Shown: one piece after another, positions 1 to 8,973 of the stretch
How positions within the stretch are numbered: the stretch's first letter is position 1
Layout of the letters: each line of letters begins with the position of its first letter
IMG/VR virus record: IMGVR_UViG_3300046492_000076
Coordinates: 1-38,814 of that record
Origin: a virus
DNA length: 38,814 nucleotides
Strand: one strand, 5' to 3'
Made by a program: the position numbers and the translations under genes
The notes under the pieces: model-generated
The model's database searches: none
Seen by the model: only the letters and a program-made list of their open reading frames with translations
What the model was told of the DNA's origin: nothing

Positions 1-1
1 C

Positions 2-70
2 GACGATGCCGAACCCGAATCCGACGAAATCACTTCCGCGCGTGCACTAGTCCGCGCTCTTTCCAACTAA
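2..70 (+). CDS. Prohead protease, C-terminal end (partial)
   Basis: An open frame enters from the left edge and stops with TAA at 68-70. It encodes an acidic tail rich in D, E and P followed by ITSARALVRALSN. It lies 10 bases before the capsid start, where HK97-type phages place the protease, and the protease N-terminus is at the right end of the window. I infer that both pieces belong to one gene; joining the window ends directly does not keep the frame, so some sequence is missing between them. Confidence 0.7.
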   Translation, partial: DDAEPESDEITSARALVRALSN

Positions 71-80
71 GGGGGTCCTA

Positions 81-1247
81 ATGGACGCTACTACTCTGAG
101 CGCTAACTTTGAGGCGCGCGAGAAGGCTACCGCTGAGCTTCGTACTCTGGCGGACGAGTTTGCCGGTAAGGACATGGACGCTTCCGCGCGGGAGAAGGAG
201 ACCAAGCTTCTCGGCGCTATCGCGGACTTTGACGGCCGGATCAAGCGCGGTATTGAGGCGATCAAGGCTACCGAGTCCGTAGAGCGCGCGGTTGCTGGCC
301 TGAACCTGGGCGGCGGCAAGCGTGAGAACGTGCGCGACGAAAACGCTGAGCTTCGCGGCCTGTCCTTCGGGCAGCACGCCGAGTTTGAGCCGGAGAAGCG
401 TACCGACAGCACTGCTACCGGTGCCCCGGTCATTCCCCGGACTCTGTTCGGTCAGCTAATGGCCGAGCTTGTCAACCGCTCCACCATCATGCGGGGCGGT
501 GCTTCCTCGTTCACCACGTCCGGCGGTGAGCCCCTAGACTTCGCGGTCGTTGTGGGCCGTGCTGCGGCTCAGATCGTGACTGAGGCGGCGAACCTGCCTG
601 AGTCCACCGGTTCGACCGTGACGCGTTCGATGGGCGCTTACAAGTACGGTTACGCGTCTACCTTCTCCAGCGAGCTTCTACAGGATCAGAAGCTAGACCT
701 AGTCGGCTTCCTGGTGGGCGACGCTGGCCCGGCTATCGGCGCGGGTATGGGTGCGCACTTCCTCACCGGTACTGGCACCGGTCAGCCGAAGGGCATTATC
801 TCGGCGGCTTCCGCTGCAACCGCTACGTTCCTCGCCACCGCGAAGGACGCGACGGTTTCTGACGCGCTGATTGACCTTTACCACGAACTACAGCCCCAGT
901 ACCGCGCGGGCGCTTCGTTCGTCGTGTCGGACAAGACTGCGGCTCAGATGCGGAAGCTAAAGGACGCTTACGGTCAGTACCTATGGCGCACTTCCGTTGA
1001 GGTTGGCGCTCCGGACACCTTCAACGGTCGCCCGGTTCTGACTGACGTTGGCGTGCCGGATGACAAGGTTCTGTTTGGTGACCTGTCGAAGTACCGCATT
1101 CGGTTCGCGGGTCCGCTCCGTGTCGAGCGTTCGCTAGATGCGAAGTTCACGACCGATCAGGTTGTGTACCGGTTCATTCAGCGCGCGGACGGCCTGCTAG
1201 TGGACGAGCTGAGCGCGAAGGTGCTCACCATCGGCGGCGGAGCCTAA
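81..1247 (+). CDS. Major capsid protein, HK97 fold
   Basis: This 388-residue protein forms the icosahedral shell. Residues 1-100 are charged and helical, as expected of the delta/scaffold domain removed by the protease. The rest is typical of phiC31/HK97-type capsids: a TGAPVIPRTLFGQLMAELV segment near residue 113, then a TGTGTGQPKGI segment near residue 232, which is characteristic of this family. The ATG follows a GGGGG ribosome-binding site. It lies between the protease and the connector gene. By hand count about 10 of its 35 leucine codons are CTA, an otherwise rare codon in Streptomyces. Confidence 0.93.
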   Translation: MDATTLSANFEAREKATAELRTLADEFAGKDMDASAREKETKLLGAIADFDGRIKRGIEAIKATESVERAVAGLNLGGGKRENVRDENAELRGLSFGQHAEFEPEKRTDSTATGAPVIPRTLFGQLMAELVNRSTIMRGGASSFTTSGGEPLDFAVVVGRAAAQIVTEAANLPESTGSTVTRSMGAYKYGYASTFSSELLQDQKLDLVGFLVGDAGPAIGAGMGAHFLTGTGTGQPKGIISAASAATATFLATAKDATVSDALIDLYHELQPQYRAGASFVVSDKTAAQMRKLKDAYGQYLWRTSVEVGAPDTFNGRPVLTDVGVPDDKVLFGDLSKYRIRFAGPLRVERSLDAKFTTDQVVYRFIQRADGLLVDELSAKVLTIGGGA

Positions 1248-1268
1248 GGGCTGAGGGTCTGGGGTTGG

Positions 1269-1288
1269 ACCTACTCAATTGAGTAGGT
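1269..1288. promoter_or_regulatory. Palindromic operator/stoperator site 1
   Basis: Perfect 20-bp palindrome ACCTACTCAATTGAGTAGGT, extended to GGACC/GGTCC arms at 1267-1290. It fills the gap between the capsid and connector genes. A hairpin or bidirectional terminator role is also possible. Confidence 0.75.
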
Positions 1289-1316
1289 CCGGCCCCGTTC
1301 CCGGGAAGGCGCACGG

Positions 1317-1685
1317 ATGACATACGCGACGATAGATGAGCTTCGCGCGCTGGACGGCCTAGAGGATTCCGGGGTTTTCTCGGATGCGGTACTCAGCGAG
1401 GCAATCGACATTGCCAGCGAAGACGTAGAGGTTTACACGGGGCAGACCTGGGACGGCCTTATCAATCCGGTCCCTGAGGGTATCCGGTGGTGCGTGCGGA
1501 TGATGGCGCGGCAACTCTGCCTTGACGCCGTTTCCCGTATCCCGGACCGGGCGCTACAGCTACAAAGCGAATTCGGTTCTATTCAGCTTTCGCAGGCTGG
1601 TGGTAATTGGCGACCTACGGCGCTGCCTGAGGTGAACGCCCGACTGAATCGCTACCGCGCACGCCTGCCGTTCATTTTCATGTAA
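1317..1685 (+). CDS. Head-tail connector (HK97 gp6-like)
   Basis: A 122-residue protein directly after the capsid gene. It begins with MTYATIDELRALDGLEDSGVFSDAVL and continues with helices and a VEVYTGQTW motif, the pattern of phage gp6-like head-tail connector proteins that form a ring under the portal. Position and size agree with that role. The next gene begins after 9 bases, so the genes are probably cotranscribed. The assignment rests on the N-terminal pattern and order, not on a catalytic motif. Confidence 0.75.
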   Translation: MTYATIDELRALDGLEDSGVFSDAVLSEAIDIASEDVEVYTGQTWDGLINPVPEGIRWCVRMMARQLCLDAVSRIPDRALQLQSEFGSIQLSQAGGNWRPTALPEVNARLNRYRARLPFIFM

Positions 1686-1694
1686 GGGGGCCGA

Positions 1695-2126
1695 ATGCCG
1701 TTCATGTTTGACGTCAAGTCGGCCCTGTTCGCTGAGCTACAGACCGGTGTCCCGGCGGGTACTCAGGTCACCTACGCGGAGACTGGCAAGGCTGATCGCC
1801 GGAACCAAATCTTCCTGGGCAACGCGACCGATGATGACAACGAAGTAGCGGGCATGCGTAAGGGTCCGCGCAAACCGACGAACGTCTCAGGCACGATCGA
1901 AGTTCACGCCGTGGTGGTTACCCCGGGCAAGCCGATCGACGCTGAGCGGACCGTGTACGGGCTCCGCGATTTAATCGCCGACGCGTGCGCCGCTGTGGAC
2001 CGTGCCAGCGTGGCGGGGCTCATGGACCTACGGCCGGAGTCTTCCTCCGTCGATACAGCGGAAACCACTGACGGCGCTTACTCAGCGCTTACCGTTCGCG
2101 TGCATGTGCGCGGGCGGATCACCTAG
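1695..2126 (+). CDS. Probable tail terminator / tail completion protein
   Basis: A 143-residue protein between the connector and the tail tube. It has an N-terminal helix (FDVKSALFAELQ), central strands (SGTIEVHAVVVTPGK) and a C-terminal strand (YSALTVRVHVRGRIT), the arrangement of Gp-U/HK97 gp10-adjacent tail terminators that cap the tail. RBS GGGGG precedes ATG. An alternative is another head-tail joining protein; gene order favours tail terminator. Confidence 0.6.
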   Translation: MPFMFDVKSALFAELQTGVPAGTQVTYAETGKADRRNQIFLGNATDDDNEVAGMRKGPRKPTNVSGTIEVHAVVVTPGKPIDAERTVYGLRDLIADACAAVDRASVAGLMDLRPESSSVDTAETTDGAYSALTVRVHVRGRIT

Positions 2127-2143
2127 ACGAAGGGGGCTAAGCC

Positions 2144-3145
2144 ATGGCGCTTGACGCTTCAATCGGTATTGGCGTTGAGAGCGCGTACGGTACCGCTGCA
2201 ACGACCACGAAGGGCTATGAGGGTCACGCGGACTCTTGGAAGACTACGCGGGACTTTATCGAGTCCGTAGGCTTCCGGAAGGGGCTACAGACTGCCCGCG
2301 CGGATCGCCGGAATATCGTCAACATGGGTGGCGACGGGGAACTAGAGGTAGACCTTCTAGACGCTGGCGCTTCCGCCCTTCTCTCCGGCGTGTTTGACGT
2401 GTACGACGGCGGTGTGAACGATGGCGCTGGCCACATCACGCACACGTTCACCACGTCCACGCACACCACGGCCCCTAGCTTTACGGCTCAGATGATCCGG
2501 CCGACCACGGACAACACGCTTGTTGCCTACACTCACGTTGGCTGCATGGCGACCGGTTGGACTCTCACGTCTGAGACTGAGAAGCCTGTCACCTTTGACG
2601 CGAAGTTCGATTTCCAGGACGTGACTCACACGTCCACTGAGGCTAGCTTCCTCCCGGTTGTCTACCCGGACGACGCACGGGCGTACGACTGGACGGCGGT
2701 TGCGCTGACCCTTAAGCGGGCGGATGGCAGCGCGGTCACTCTGGACGCTTCGAAGTTCAGCCTCACGGGAGACCTGGGCCTGAACACTGACCGGCGATTC
2801 CTTCGGGGTTCCTCGCTTAAGAAGAAGCCTGTCCGTGCCGCTGTGCCGACCTACGAAGGCAGCCTAGAAGGTGACTTCGGCGGGGACGCTGTGAAGCTGT
2901 ATGAGGCGTTCCTAGCGGGCGAAATCATCAGCGTGACCGCAACCCTAACCGGCATCACTCCGGGGACTTCGGTCAAGTTCGAGGCTCCGGCGGTTCAGCT
3001 AACGGGTGAGAGCCCGGTTGCGTCCGTCGATGACCTTACGAAGATCACCCTTCCGTTCCGCGTGCTTGACCCGGGAGACGGTACTACGGCAGCGCTCAAG
3101 GTCACTTACGTTGAGACTGATCCCGCGTACAACCCCGGTGGCTAA
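2144..3145 (+). CDS. Major tail tube protein
   Basis: A 333-residue protein beginning MALDASIGIGVESAYGTAAT, a typical start for siphoviral tail tube proteins. It is beta-rich and includes a C-terminal domain (residues ~215-333) with repeated strands that may be an Ig-like decoration. It lies after the tail terminator and before the tail chaperones, the conserved position. RBS AGGGGG is 7 bases before ATG. It uses CTA leucine codons often, as the capsid gene does. Confidence 0.85.
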   Translation: MALDASIGIGVESAYGTAATTTKGYEGHADSWKTTRDFIESVGFRKGLQTARADRRNIVNMGGDGELEVDLLDAGASALLSGVFDVYDGGVNDGAGHITHTFTTSTHTTAPSFTAQMIRPTTDNTLVAYTHVGCMATGWTLTSETEKPVTFDAKFDFQDVTHTSTEASFLPVVYPDDARAYDWTAVALTLKRADGSAVTLDASKFSLTGDLGLNTDRRFLRGSSLKKKPVRAAVPTYEGSLEGDFGGDAVKLYEAFLAGEIISVTATLTGITPGTSVKFEAPAVQLTGESPVASVDDLTKITLPFRVLDPGDGTTAALKVTYVETDPAYNPGG

Positions 3146-3147
3146 GC

Positions 3148-3167
3148 ACGTACTCAATTGAGTAGGT
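3148..3167. promoter_or_regulatory. Palindromic operator/stoperator site 2
   Basis: Core TACTCAATTGAGTA is perfect, with one arm mismatch (ACG instead of ACC on the left). It fills the 28-base gap between the tail tube gene and gene 3174. Confidence 0.7.
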
Positions 3168-3173
3168 GACCCC

Positions 3174-3608
3174 ATGGCGCAACGCTCGGAATTCACTGTT
3201 CAGGTCGATGGCCTGAACGAACTAAACCGGAATCTCCGGGCGTTGCGTGACCGGGACCTGAACCGGAAGGTTCGGGAGGTCAACAAGATGGCGGCCGAAG
3301 TCGTCAAGCCTGAGGCGCGGCGTACGGCCCCTGAGGGTCACCGGGACGCGAAGTCTTCCCGACGCTACCGGCCCGGCAAGCTAGAGCGCAGCATCACCGT
3401 TATTGCGTCCGCGAAGGGCGCTCAGGTCAAGGCTGGTTCAGCGGCCCGTGTGCCGTACGCGGGTGCTATTCACTTCGGTTTCCCTCGCCGACACATTCGG
3501 CCTAACCGATTCCTTTTCCGCGCTATGGCCCGGAAGTCAGACGAAGTATCCGCCACGTATGAGCGCGAGATTGAGACCGTGCTTCGTGACCATTTGGAGA
3601 GCGACTAA
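3174..3608 (+). CDS. HK97 gp10-like neck/tail completion protein
   Basis: A 144-residue basic protein with the HK97-gp10-like pattern: N-terminal VDGLNELNRNLRAL, a central ARRTAPEG segment, then SAARVPYAGAIHFGF and IRPNRFLFRAM near residues 90-125. In this family the conserved YA..IHFG segment is diagnostic. These proteins complete the neck or tail tube. Its last base overlaps the ATG of the tail chaperone gene (TAATG), indicating translational coupling. It lies after the tail tube gene rather than before it. Confidence 0.75.
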   Translation: MAQRSEFTVQVDGLNELNRNLRALRDRDLNRKVREVNKMAAEVVKPEARRTAPEGHRDAKSSRRYRPGKLERSITVIASAKGAQVKAGSAARVPYAGAIHFGFPRRHIRPNRFLFRAMARKSDEVSATYEREIETVLRDHLESD

Positions 3609-3883
3609 TGCCCGCACGTAAGACCGTTGACGACATGTCCGAAGTTCTCTCGCTGAACATCGACAGCCTGACCCTTGACGAAATCGACGCTATCGAAGAG
3701 ATCATCGACGCTCCGCTAGACGCGCTCTCGAAGCCGGGCATGCGGAAGGCGAAGCTACTCAAGGCCATGGCCTACGTGATCAAGCGGCGCGATAACCCGG
3801 ACTTCACGATTGAGGATGCGGGCAAGCTCCGTATTCAGCTCAAGACGAAGGCGAAGGCGGACCCTACCGGGACCAACGCGTAG
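3608..3883 (+). CDS. Tail assembly chaperone, first part (gpG-like)
   Basis: A 91-residue acidic/helical protein directly before the tape measure gene. It has the pattern LTLDEIDAIEEIIDAPLDAL and KPGMRKAKLLKAMAYVIKRR, the usual look of actinophage tail chaperones that coat the tape measure protein during tail assembly. The start overlaps the previous stop. The second part (gpT) is read from another frame immediately downstream, probably after a -1 frameshift near 3855-3875. Confidence 0.8.
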   Translation: MPARKTVDDMSEVLSLNIDSLTLDEIDAIEEIIDAPLDALSKPGMRKAKLLKAMAYVIKRRDNPDFTIEDAGKLRIQLKTKAKADPTGTNA

Positions 3884-4071
3884 TTACGTGCGCCCGCCTA
3901 GTAGGCCACTTCGAGGGGCTTACGTGGCGGGACGTCCGGTCCCTTGAACTGAGGGACTTTAACGCGTTGGTAGAGCAGATGACGAAGGACGTTGAGGCTC
4001 AGAACAACGAACACCGCCGGGCACCTTCCGGCCGGTCGAATGGGGAGCGACGAACCCCCGTAATGACGTAG
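3883..4071 (+). CDS. Tail assembly chaperone, frameshifted extension (gpT-like)
   Basis: The -1 frame relative to gene 3608 is open from before 3850 through 4069-4071 (TAG). It encodes about 62 residues after the gpG stop (VTCARLVGHFEGLTWRDVRS, then DFNALVEQM and a hydrophilic tail). There is no good start codon or RBS, as expected for a frameshift extension. Many siphoviruses make a G-GT pair this way. The exact slip site is not clear: the stretch around GACCCTACCGGGACC (3860-3874) is the best place, but no perfect XXXYYYZ heptamer is present. Confidence 0.65.
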   Translation, partial: VTCARLVGHFEGLTWRDVRSLELRDFNALVEQMTKDVEAQNNEHRRAPSGRSNGERRTPVMT

Positions 4072-4079
4072 GGGGAACC

Positions 4080-6263
4080 GTGGCACGTCCCATCACGATC
4101 ACGCTGCTAGGCGACGTCTCGGACCTAGTGGATTCACTGGGCGAGGCTTCGCGGGAAGTTGAGGGGTTCGGGTCCAGGGCCGCGAAGGTGGCTGCCGTTG
4201 CTGGTGGTGGTATCGCTGCTGCCCTGGTGGGTGGCCTAAACGAAGCCATGGATCAGCAGCAGGCTACGGCGAACCTTGCCGCTCAGCTAGGCGCGAACCC
4301 GGAGCAGACGAAGCAACTCGGCGCGGCTGCCGGAAAGATTTACAGCGACGGGTACGGGGACTCGATCGAGTCGGCGAACGAAGCGCTTAAGAACCTTTGG
4401 CAACAGGGTCTAGTCCCTGCCGGTTCGACTGCCGCTGAGATGTCCAAGATTTCAGAGTCCGCGCTGAGCGTGGCAACGGTCCTGGGCGAAGACGTCGGCC
4501 CAACGGCTAACGCTGTCGGACAGATGCTTAAAACCGGCATGGCGAAGAATGCACAAGAGGCATTCGACATTCTGACGCGCGGTGCCCAGGTCGGCGGCAA
4601 TAAGGCGGAAGACCTTCTAGACACGTTCAACGAATACAGCGTGCAGTTCAAGAAGGTTGGCCTAGACGGCAAAGACGCAATGGGCCTGATCTCTCAGGGG
4701 CTCAAGGGCGGCGCGCGAGACGCGGACCTAGTGGCGGACTCGATCAAGGAATTTTCGATCCGCTCGATTGACGGCAGCGCGACGACGATTGCGGGCTTCA
4801 AGGCTATCGGCCTGAACGCGAACGACATGCGCGAGAAGATCGCTGCCGGTGGCCCCGCCGCGAAGGAAGCCCTAGGGGAGACCCTAGACAAGCTCCGGGC
4901 GATTCAGGACCCGGCTAAGCGCGCGGCTGCCGCAACGGAACTGTTCGGTACTCAGGCTGAGGACATGGGACAGGCTCTCTACTCGCTGAACGTGAGTACG
5001 GCTGTCGATGGGTTGGGCAAGGTTGACGGCGCGGCGAAGGCTGCGGGTGACCAAATGTCGAACACGGCGTCAAGCAATATCAAGCACTTCGAGCGGGCGC
5101 TAACTCAGTCCGTGGTTCAGGTGATCGGGTCGAAGGTGATTCCGGCACTGACCGCGCTTACGACCGGGCTACAGCCGGTTGTGTCCTGGGCCATGCAGTC
5201 CGCTAAGTGGATCATTGCCAACCGTGAGCCCCTGGCAATCGTCGCCGGAGTCATCACGGCGGTTCTGCTGCCCGCGCTGGTTCAGTGGGGTGTCACGGCC
5301 ACCATTTCGGCGGCGGCAAGTGTGGCGGCATGGCTGTCTAGCACCGGGGCAGCAACGACCGGGGCGGCAAGTCAAGTGCTAGCTTCGTGGGCCGTGGTCG
5401 GCGGGTGGATCAAGCAAGCCGCTCAGGCAGTGCTGTCCGGGGCTATCACCGTGGGTGCGTGGGTGCTCATGGGTGTTGAGTCAATGGCTAACGCTGCCAT
5501 CATCGCTGCGGCGTGGCTTCTGTCCATGGGTCCAATCCCGATCATCATTGCGGCAATAGTCGGTCTGGTGGCGCTGGTCATTCTCAATTGGTCCACCGTA
5601 AAGGACTGGACCGAGAAGGTATTCACGTGGATATGGAACCGGATTAAGGACGTTTTCAACCTGATCCTATTCCTGTTCAAGAACTTCACGGGGCCTGGGC
5701 TGATCATCAGTCATTGGAAGTCGATTATGAACTTCACGAACACGGCCTTTACCTACGTGCAGAACAAGGCGAAGGCGGGGCTTGACGCGGTCGTCAACTT
5801 CGTGAAGGGGCTTCCGGGGCGGATCGCTTCGGCCGGTGGCGCGCTGGTTAGCTCCGGCGACAAAATCGGCTCGAACATCATTAACGGAATCAAGAACGGC
5901 CTAGGTCGCCTAGGCGGGTTCGCTGCCTCACTCGGCGCGGTTGTTACCAACGCGACGAAGGGCGCGATGAACCACGTTATTGACCTGATGAACTGGGCCA
6001 TCCCGGACAAGCTCGGATGGGGTCCGGTTGCGATCAGCATTCCCAGCAACCCCATTCCGAAGATCCGTGCCATGGGTGGCCCCGCGTCCGGCCTCACGAA
6101 GGTCGGTGAGCGTGGCCCTGAGTGGCTGAACCTGCCGAAGGGCTCTTCGGTCATCCCGAACCATGCCGGTCCGTCCGGTGGGGTTGTGGTCAACGTGCAG
6201 TCGAACGCTGATCCGTACGCAATCGGTCGTGAAGTGTCCTGGGCACTGCGCACGGCCCGCTAA
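4080..6263 (+). CDS. Tail tape measure protein
   Basis: A 727-residue protein, the longest in the tail module, starting with GTG after AGGGGG. Tape measure proteins set tail length and help DNA ejection. Evidence: N-terminal helical/coiled region (LVDSLGEASREVEGFGSRAAKV), a TP901-type segment (LAAQLGANPEQTKQLGAAAGK; then ILTRGAQVGGNKAEDLLDTF), hydrophobic spans at roughly residues 380-505, and a glycine-rich C-terminal domain (ERGPEWLNLPKGSSVIPNH) common to actinophage tape measures. It is short for the family, implying a short tail. Confidence 0.92.
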   Translation: MARPITITLLGDVSDLVDSLGEASREVEGFGSRAAKVAAVAGGGIAAALVGGLNEAMDQQQATANLAAQLGANPEQTKQLGAAAGKIYSDGYGDSIESANEALKNLWQQGLVPAGSTAAEMSKISESALSVATVLGEDVGPTANAVGQMLKTGMAKNAQEAFDILTRGAQVGGNKAEDLLDTFNEYSVQFKKVGLDGKDAMGLISQGLKGGARDADLVADSIKEFSIRSIDGSATTIAGFKAIGLNANDMREKIAAGGPAAKEALGETLDKLRAIQDPAKRAAAATELFGTQAEDMGQALYSLNVSTAVDGLGKVDGAAKAAGDQMSNTASSNIKHFERALTQSVVQVIGSKVIPALTALTTGLQPVVSWAMQSAKWIIANREPLAIVAGVITAVLLPALVQWGVTATISAAASVAAWLSSTGAATTGAASQVLASWAVVGGWIKQAAQAVLSGAITVGAWVLMGVESMANAAIIAAAWLLSMGPIPIIIAAIVGLVALVILNWSTVKDWTEKVFTWIWNRIKDVFNLILFLFKNFTGPGLIISHWKSIMNFTNTAFTYVQNKAKAGLDAVVNFVKGLPGRIASAGGALVSSGDKIGSNIINGIKNGLGRLGGFAASLGAVVTNATKGAMNHVIDLMNWAIPDKLGWGPVAISIPSNPIPKIRAMGGPASGLTKVGERGPEWLNLPKGSSVIPNHAGPSGGVVVNVQSNADPYAIGREVSWALRTAR

Positions 6264-6273
6264 GAGGTTGGGG

Positions 6274-6293
6274 GCCTACTCAATTGAGTAGGT
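6274..6293. promoter_or_regulatory. Palindromic operator/stoperator site 3
   Basis: CCTACTCAATTGAGTAGG is perfect at 6275-6292, inside the gap between the tape measure and distal tail genes. Confidence 0.72.
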
Positions 6294-6312
6294 CCCCTAG
6301 GAGGGGCTGAGC

Positions 6313-7089
6313 ATGGCAGAACTTGACGAGTGGACCTGTTCCTACGATGGGCTAGTCATGGGGGAGGCTGACTCCGCAATCTCGATCGTTGGCGTTGACG
6401 GTTTGCTGACGCTGCCTGAGGTTCGGAGCGCGGATCTAACCCTGATCCAGCGTGACGGACTATGGGCCGGTGACGACTACCTGAACGGCCGCACGGTCAC
6501 TCTCACACTTGAGGTCTACGGGGACAGCCCGGAAGAGTTCACAGCGTCTCTCAGCGCCATACAGACGGCTTTCCGGCCCGGTCGCGCTGAGCTTCCCCTC
6601 ACGTTCAACTTCCCGGGGCTTGCCGGGAACCTCACGGGTGTGGTCAACGTCCGTCCCCGGAAGCGCTCCGGCCCGCTTGACCTGAACTTCGCCTACCGGG
6701 TGTGCAATGTGGTGGTTGAGTTGTTCGCCACGGACCCTTACATCTACGGGGCAAGCCCGCGCACCGTGGGCCTTACCGGCAGCAGCAACCCGGCGGACCT
6801 TACGACGTTCACTGAGTACGGCGGGACTCCGGCGCTTCCCTCAATCGCCTTCACGGGCGCTACCAACCCCGTGATTACGAACCCTGTCACGGGCGAGTAT
6901 TTCGGCGTGACGTACACGGGCTCTTTCACGGCGGACAGCGTGGCCGAGAAGGTCACCACCGTTGGCGGGGCGGACATCACGGGGCTTATCACGGCCGGTT
7001 CTACGTGGCCGGAGTTCCCGAACGGGGATCACAGCTTGCACCTATCCAGCGGTACCGCTGTGATGACGTGGCTAGACAGGTGGGTGTAA
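6313..7089 (+). CDS. Distal tail protein (Dit-like)
   Basis: A 258-residue protein immediately after the tape measure, the usual place of the Dit protein that joins tube to baseplate. The N-terminal half carries the Dit-like pattern: LPEVRSADLTLIQRDGLWAGDDYLNGRTV, then a long strand pair (LTLEVYGDSPEEF) and VVNVRPRKRSGPLDLNF, VVVELFATDPYIYG. The remaining ~100 residues look like a beta-sandwich. RBS AGGAGGGG. Its TAA overlaps the next start (TAATG), indicating translational coupling. Confidence 0.75.
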   Translation: MAELDEWTCSYDGLVMGEADSAISIVGVDGLLTLPEVRSADLTLIQRDGLWAGDDYLNGRTVTLTLEVYGDSPEEFTASLSAIQTAFRPGRAELPLTFNFPGLAGNLTGVVNVRPRKRSGPLDLNFAYRVCNVVVELFATDPYIYGASPRTVGLTGSSNPADLTTFTEYGGTPALPSIAFTGATNPVITNPVTGEYFGVTYTGSFTADSVAEKVTTVGGADITGLITAGSTWPEFPNGDHSLHLSSGTAVMTWLDRWV

Positions 7090-8165
7090 TGACCGCGCGC
7101 TACACGGTGGTGAACTACAACACGCGGAGTCAGGCAGTAATCAGCACGCTGCCTATCGCGGGGCTTTCGTACACGGACACCCTGAACGCGTCGGGTTCGG
7201 CAACCGTCACAATCCCGCTGAACGCCCCTGAGGCCAACGCCACGGACCTAGTGCCCGGCGGGTCCGGGTTCATGATCCTGAGGGACGCTGAGCCTGTTTG
7301 GGGCGGGGTTCTGTGGGGTGCGTCGGCGGACCTGGGCGCGGGAACGCTCACCCTGTCCGCTTCCGGCTATCACTCGCATTACAACAACGTGCACTTTGCC
7401 GCCGGTTACACGGCTACGGGGATGGACTCCGGCGCGATGCTCCGGGACTTCTTCGCGCGGGCTAACGCTGGTGGCAGCAACGGCATTGCGACCGACGCTA
7501 GCGGCGTGGCGAACACCGGACAGCTACGCGATAGGAACTGGACGAAGTACGAATTTAAGTCCATGGGTGACGCGATCACGGAGCTTGCCGAAGAGAACAA
7601 CGGCTTCAACTTCCGGTACCTGCCGCTGTACGGCCCGGGGAACACGACCGTGAAGAACCGCGTCATGATCTCCCCTCAGGGCGGTACAGACCTGGGGATC
7701 GTGCTTACGCACCGGGTGAACTGCAACGTCACCGGGGTTACGTACGACACGTCTTCGCTGGCAACCAACGTCTACGTATTCGGCGCGGACAACGGCAACG
7801 GCGAGAAGCTACTAGGCACGGCGATAAACCTTGATCTGTGGAACGCGATTCCGGCTAAGGACGTGGTCCTAACCTACGCGGACGTCAAGGAAACTCAGAC
7901 GCTTCTAGATAAGGCGAACGCTGCGGCGAATGTGGGCCGGATGCCGATTGCCTCGCCGACGCTCACCCTTTACCCCGGCCTGTTCGACCCAACGACCTTC
8001 ACTAACGGGGACTTCGTCGAGGTCGAGTGCGATTACGGCTATGTCGCGCTTCTCGATTCCTTCGCCATCACTGAGCGGAAGGTTGACGTTGACGACAACG
8101 GCACGGAGACCGTAACCCTTTCGCTTGCTAACAGGGAGCTATTCCTCAGTGGGAATTCAGACTAA
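7089..8165 (+). CDS. Tail hub / Tal-like minor tail protein
   Basis: A 358-residue protein coupled to the Dit gene by an overlapping stop/start. A start 84 bases upstream is in frame, but the TAATG overlap favours 7089. Features expected of siphoviral hub proteins (gp27/Siphovirus ReqiPepy6 Gp37-like): an N-terminal beta region (ATVTIPLNAPEANATDLVPGG, PVWGGVLWG), a middle YHSHYNNVHFAAGY segment and a C-terminal domain with FTNGDFVEVECDYG. It would cap the tail and take part in cell-wall penetration. Confidence 0.65.
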   Translation: MTARYTVVNYNTRSQAVISTLPIAGLSYTDTLNASGSATVTIPLNAPEANATDLVPGGSGFMILRDAEPVWGGVLWGASADLGAGTLTLSASGYHSHYNNVHFAAGYTATGMDSGAMLRDFFARANAGGSNGIATDASGVANTGQLRDRNWTKYEFKSMGDAITELAEENNGFNFRYLPLYGPGNTTVKNRVMISPQGGTDLGIVLTHRVNCNVTGVTYDTSSLATNVYVFGADNGNGEKLLGTAINLDLWNAIPAKDVVLTYADVKETQTLLDKANAAANVGRMPIASPTLTLYPGLFDPTTFTNGDFVEVECDYGYVALLDSFAITERKVDVDDNGTETVTLSLANRELFLSGNSD

Positions 8166-8964
8166 CGCCCTTCCGCCTTCTCTGGTGGCGGACCTAAACG
8201 ACATTCAGAAGCGCATCACGTCCCTTGAGCGCAAGCCCGAACCGCTGAACCGCTTTGACCGCTATCCGTGCGTCGAGTGGACGGCCCAGGACCGGCCCCT
8301 AGTCGGGGGCAATGTTTGGTCTTCGGCGAGTATCGCGGACGTTACCGGGCTCACCTTCGATCGGGTCGAGTGCAAGTTCATCACGGACTTTCTCTATACC
8401 GGCAAGCGTGAGGCGGAGATCCGGCTAGCCACCTTCCGGCACTTCGGTAACGGCTCGAAGGCGTGCGTGAGCGCGTCCAGTGTCCTGAACCTCACCGGGC
8501 AGGCTTCCCGCGCGATCGGGCAGGTTCTCTTCCGTTGGATTCACGGAATCCCGTTCGGGTGGGACTACGCGGGAGACACGTCCGTCTACACCCTTGAGCT
8601 ACAGCACCGGTACAAGACTGGCCCTGAGGCGTACGACCCGAACCACCTTCAAGTAGGTGCCTTCTTCCGGTACACGAAGGACGCGAAGGCTCCGGCTAGC
8701 TTCCTTTACACGGATGCTGACGGCGCGGGCGACATTGCCTTGACGGTACGGGACGGAAGCACTACCGCCGGATGGGTGACCATTCCGGACGGGCAGGTAG
8801 CCCCGAACGTAATCAACGGGTCGTACGCGATCAGCGCTATGCAATATTGCGTGGGGCTTCCGGCGGACCGAATTCCCGACGCGACTACGGCCGGAGTTGC
8901 CTACATCACGGGCTCAGGCTCTTCGTGGGGACGCGCGGGCGACATTACCGAAGCCTACTTCTAG
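8149..8964 (+). CDS. Minor tail protein
   Basis: A 271-residue protein starting at GTG 8149, chosen because AGGGAG lies 11 bases upstream; a TTG at 8125 is in frame but lacks an RBS. It overlaps the hub gene by 17 bases. The N-terminal helix (LPPSLVADLNDIQKRITSLERK) could be a trimerising coiled coil, followed by a beta-rich body. The order after Dit and hub suggests a baseplate or receptor-contact protein. No catalytic motif was recognised. Confidence 0.6.
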   Translation: MGIQTNALPPSLVADLNDIQKRITSLERKPEPLNRFDRYPCVEWTAQDRPLVGGNVWSSASIADVTGLTFDRVECKFITDFLYTGKREAEIRLATFRHFGNGSKACVSASSVLNLTGQASRAIGQVLFRWIHGIPFGWDYAGDTSVYTLELQHRYKTGPEAYDPNHLQVGAFFRYTKDAKAPASFLYTDADGAGDIALTVRDGSTTAGWVTIPDGQVAPNVINGSYAISAMQYCVGLPADRIPDATTAGVAYITGSGSSWGRAGDITEAYF

Positions 8965-8973
8965 GAATCACGA

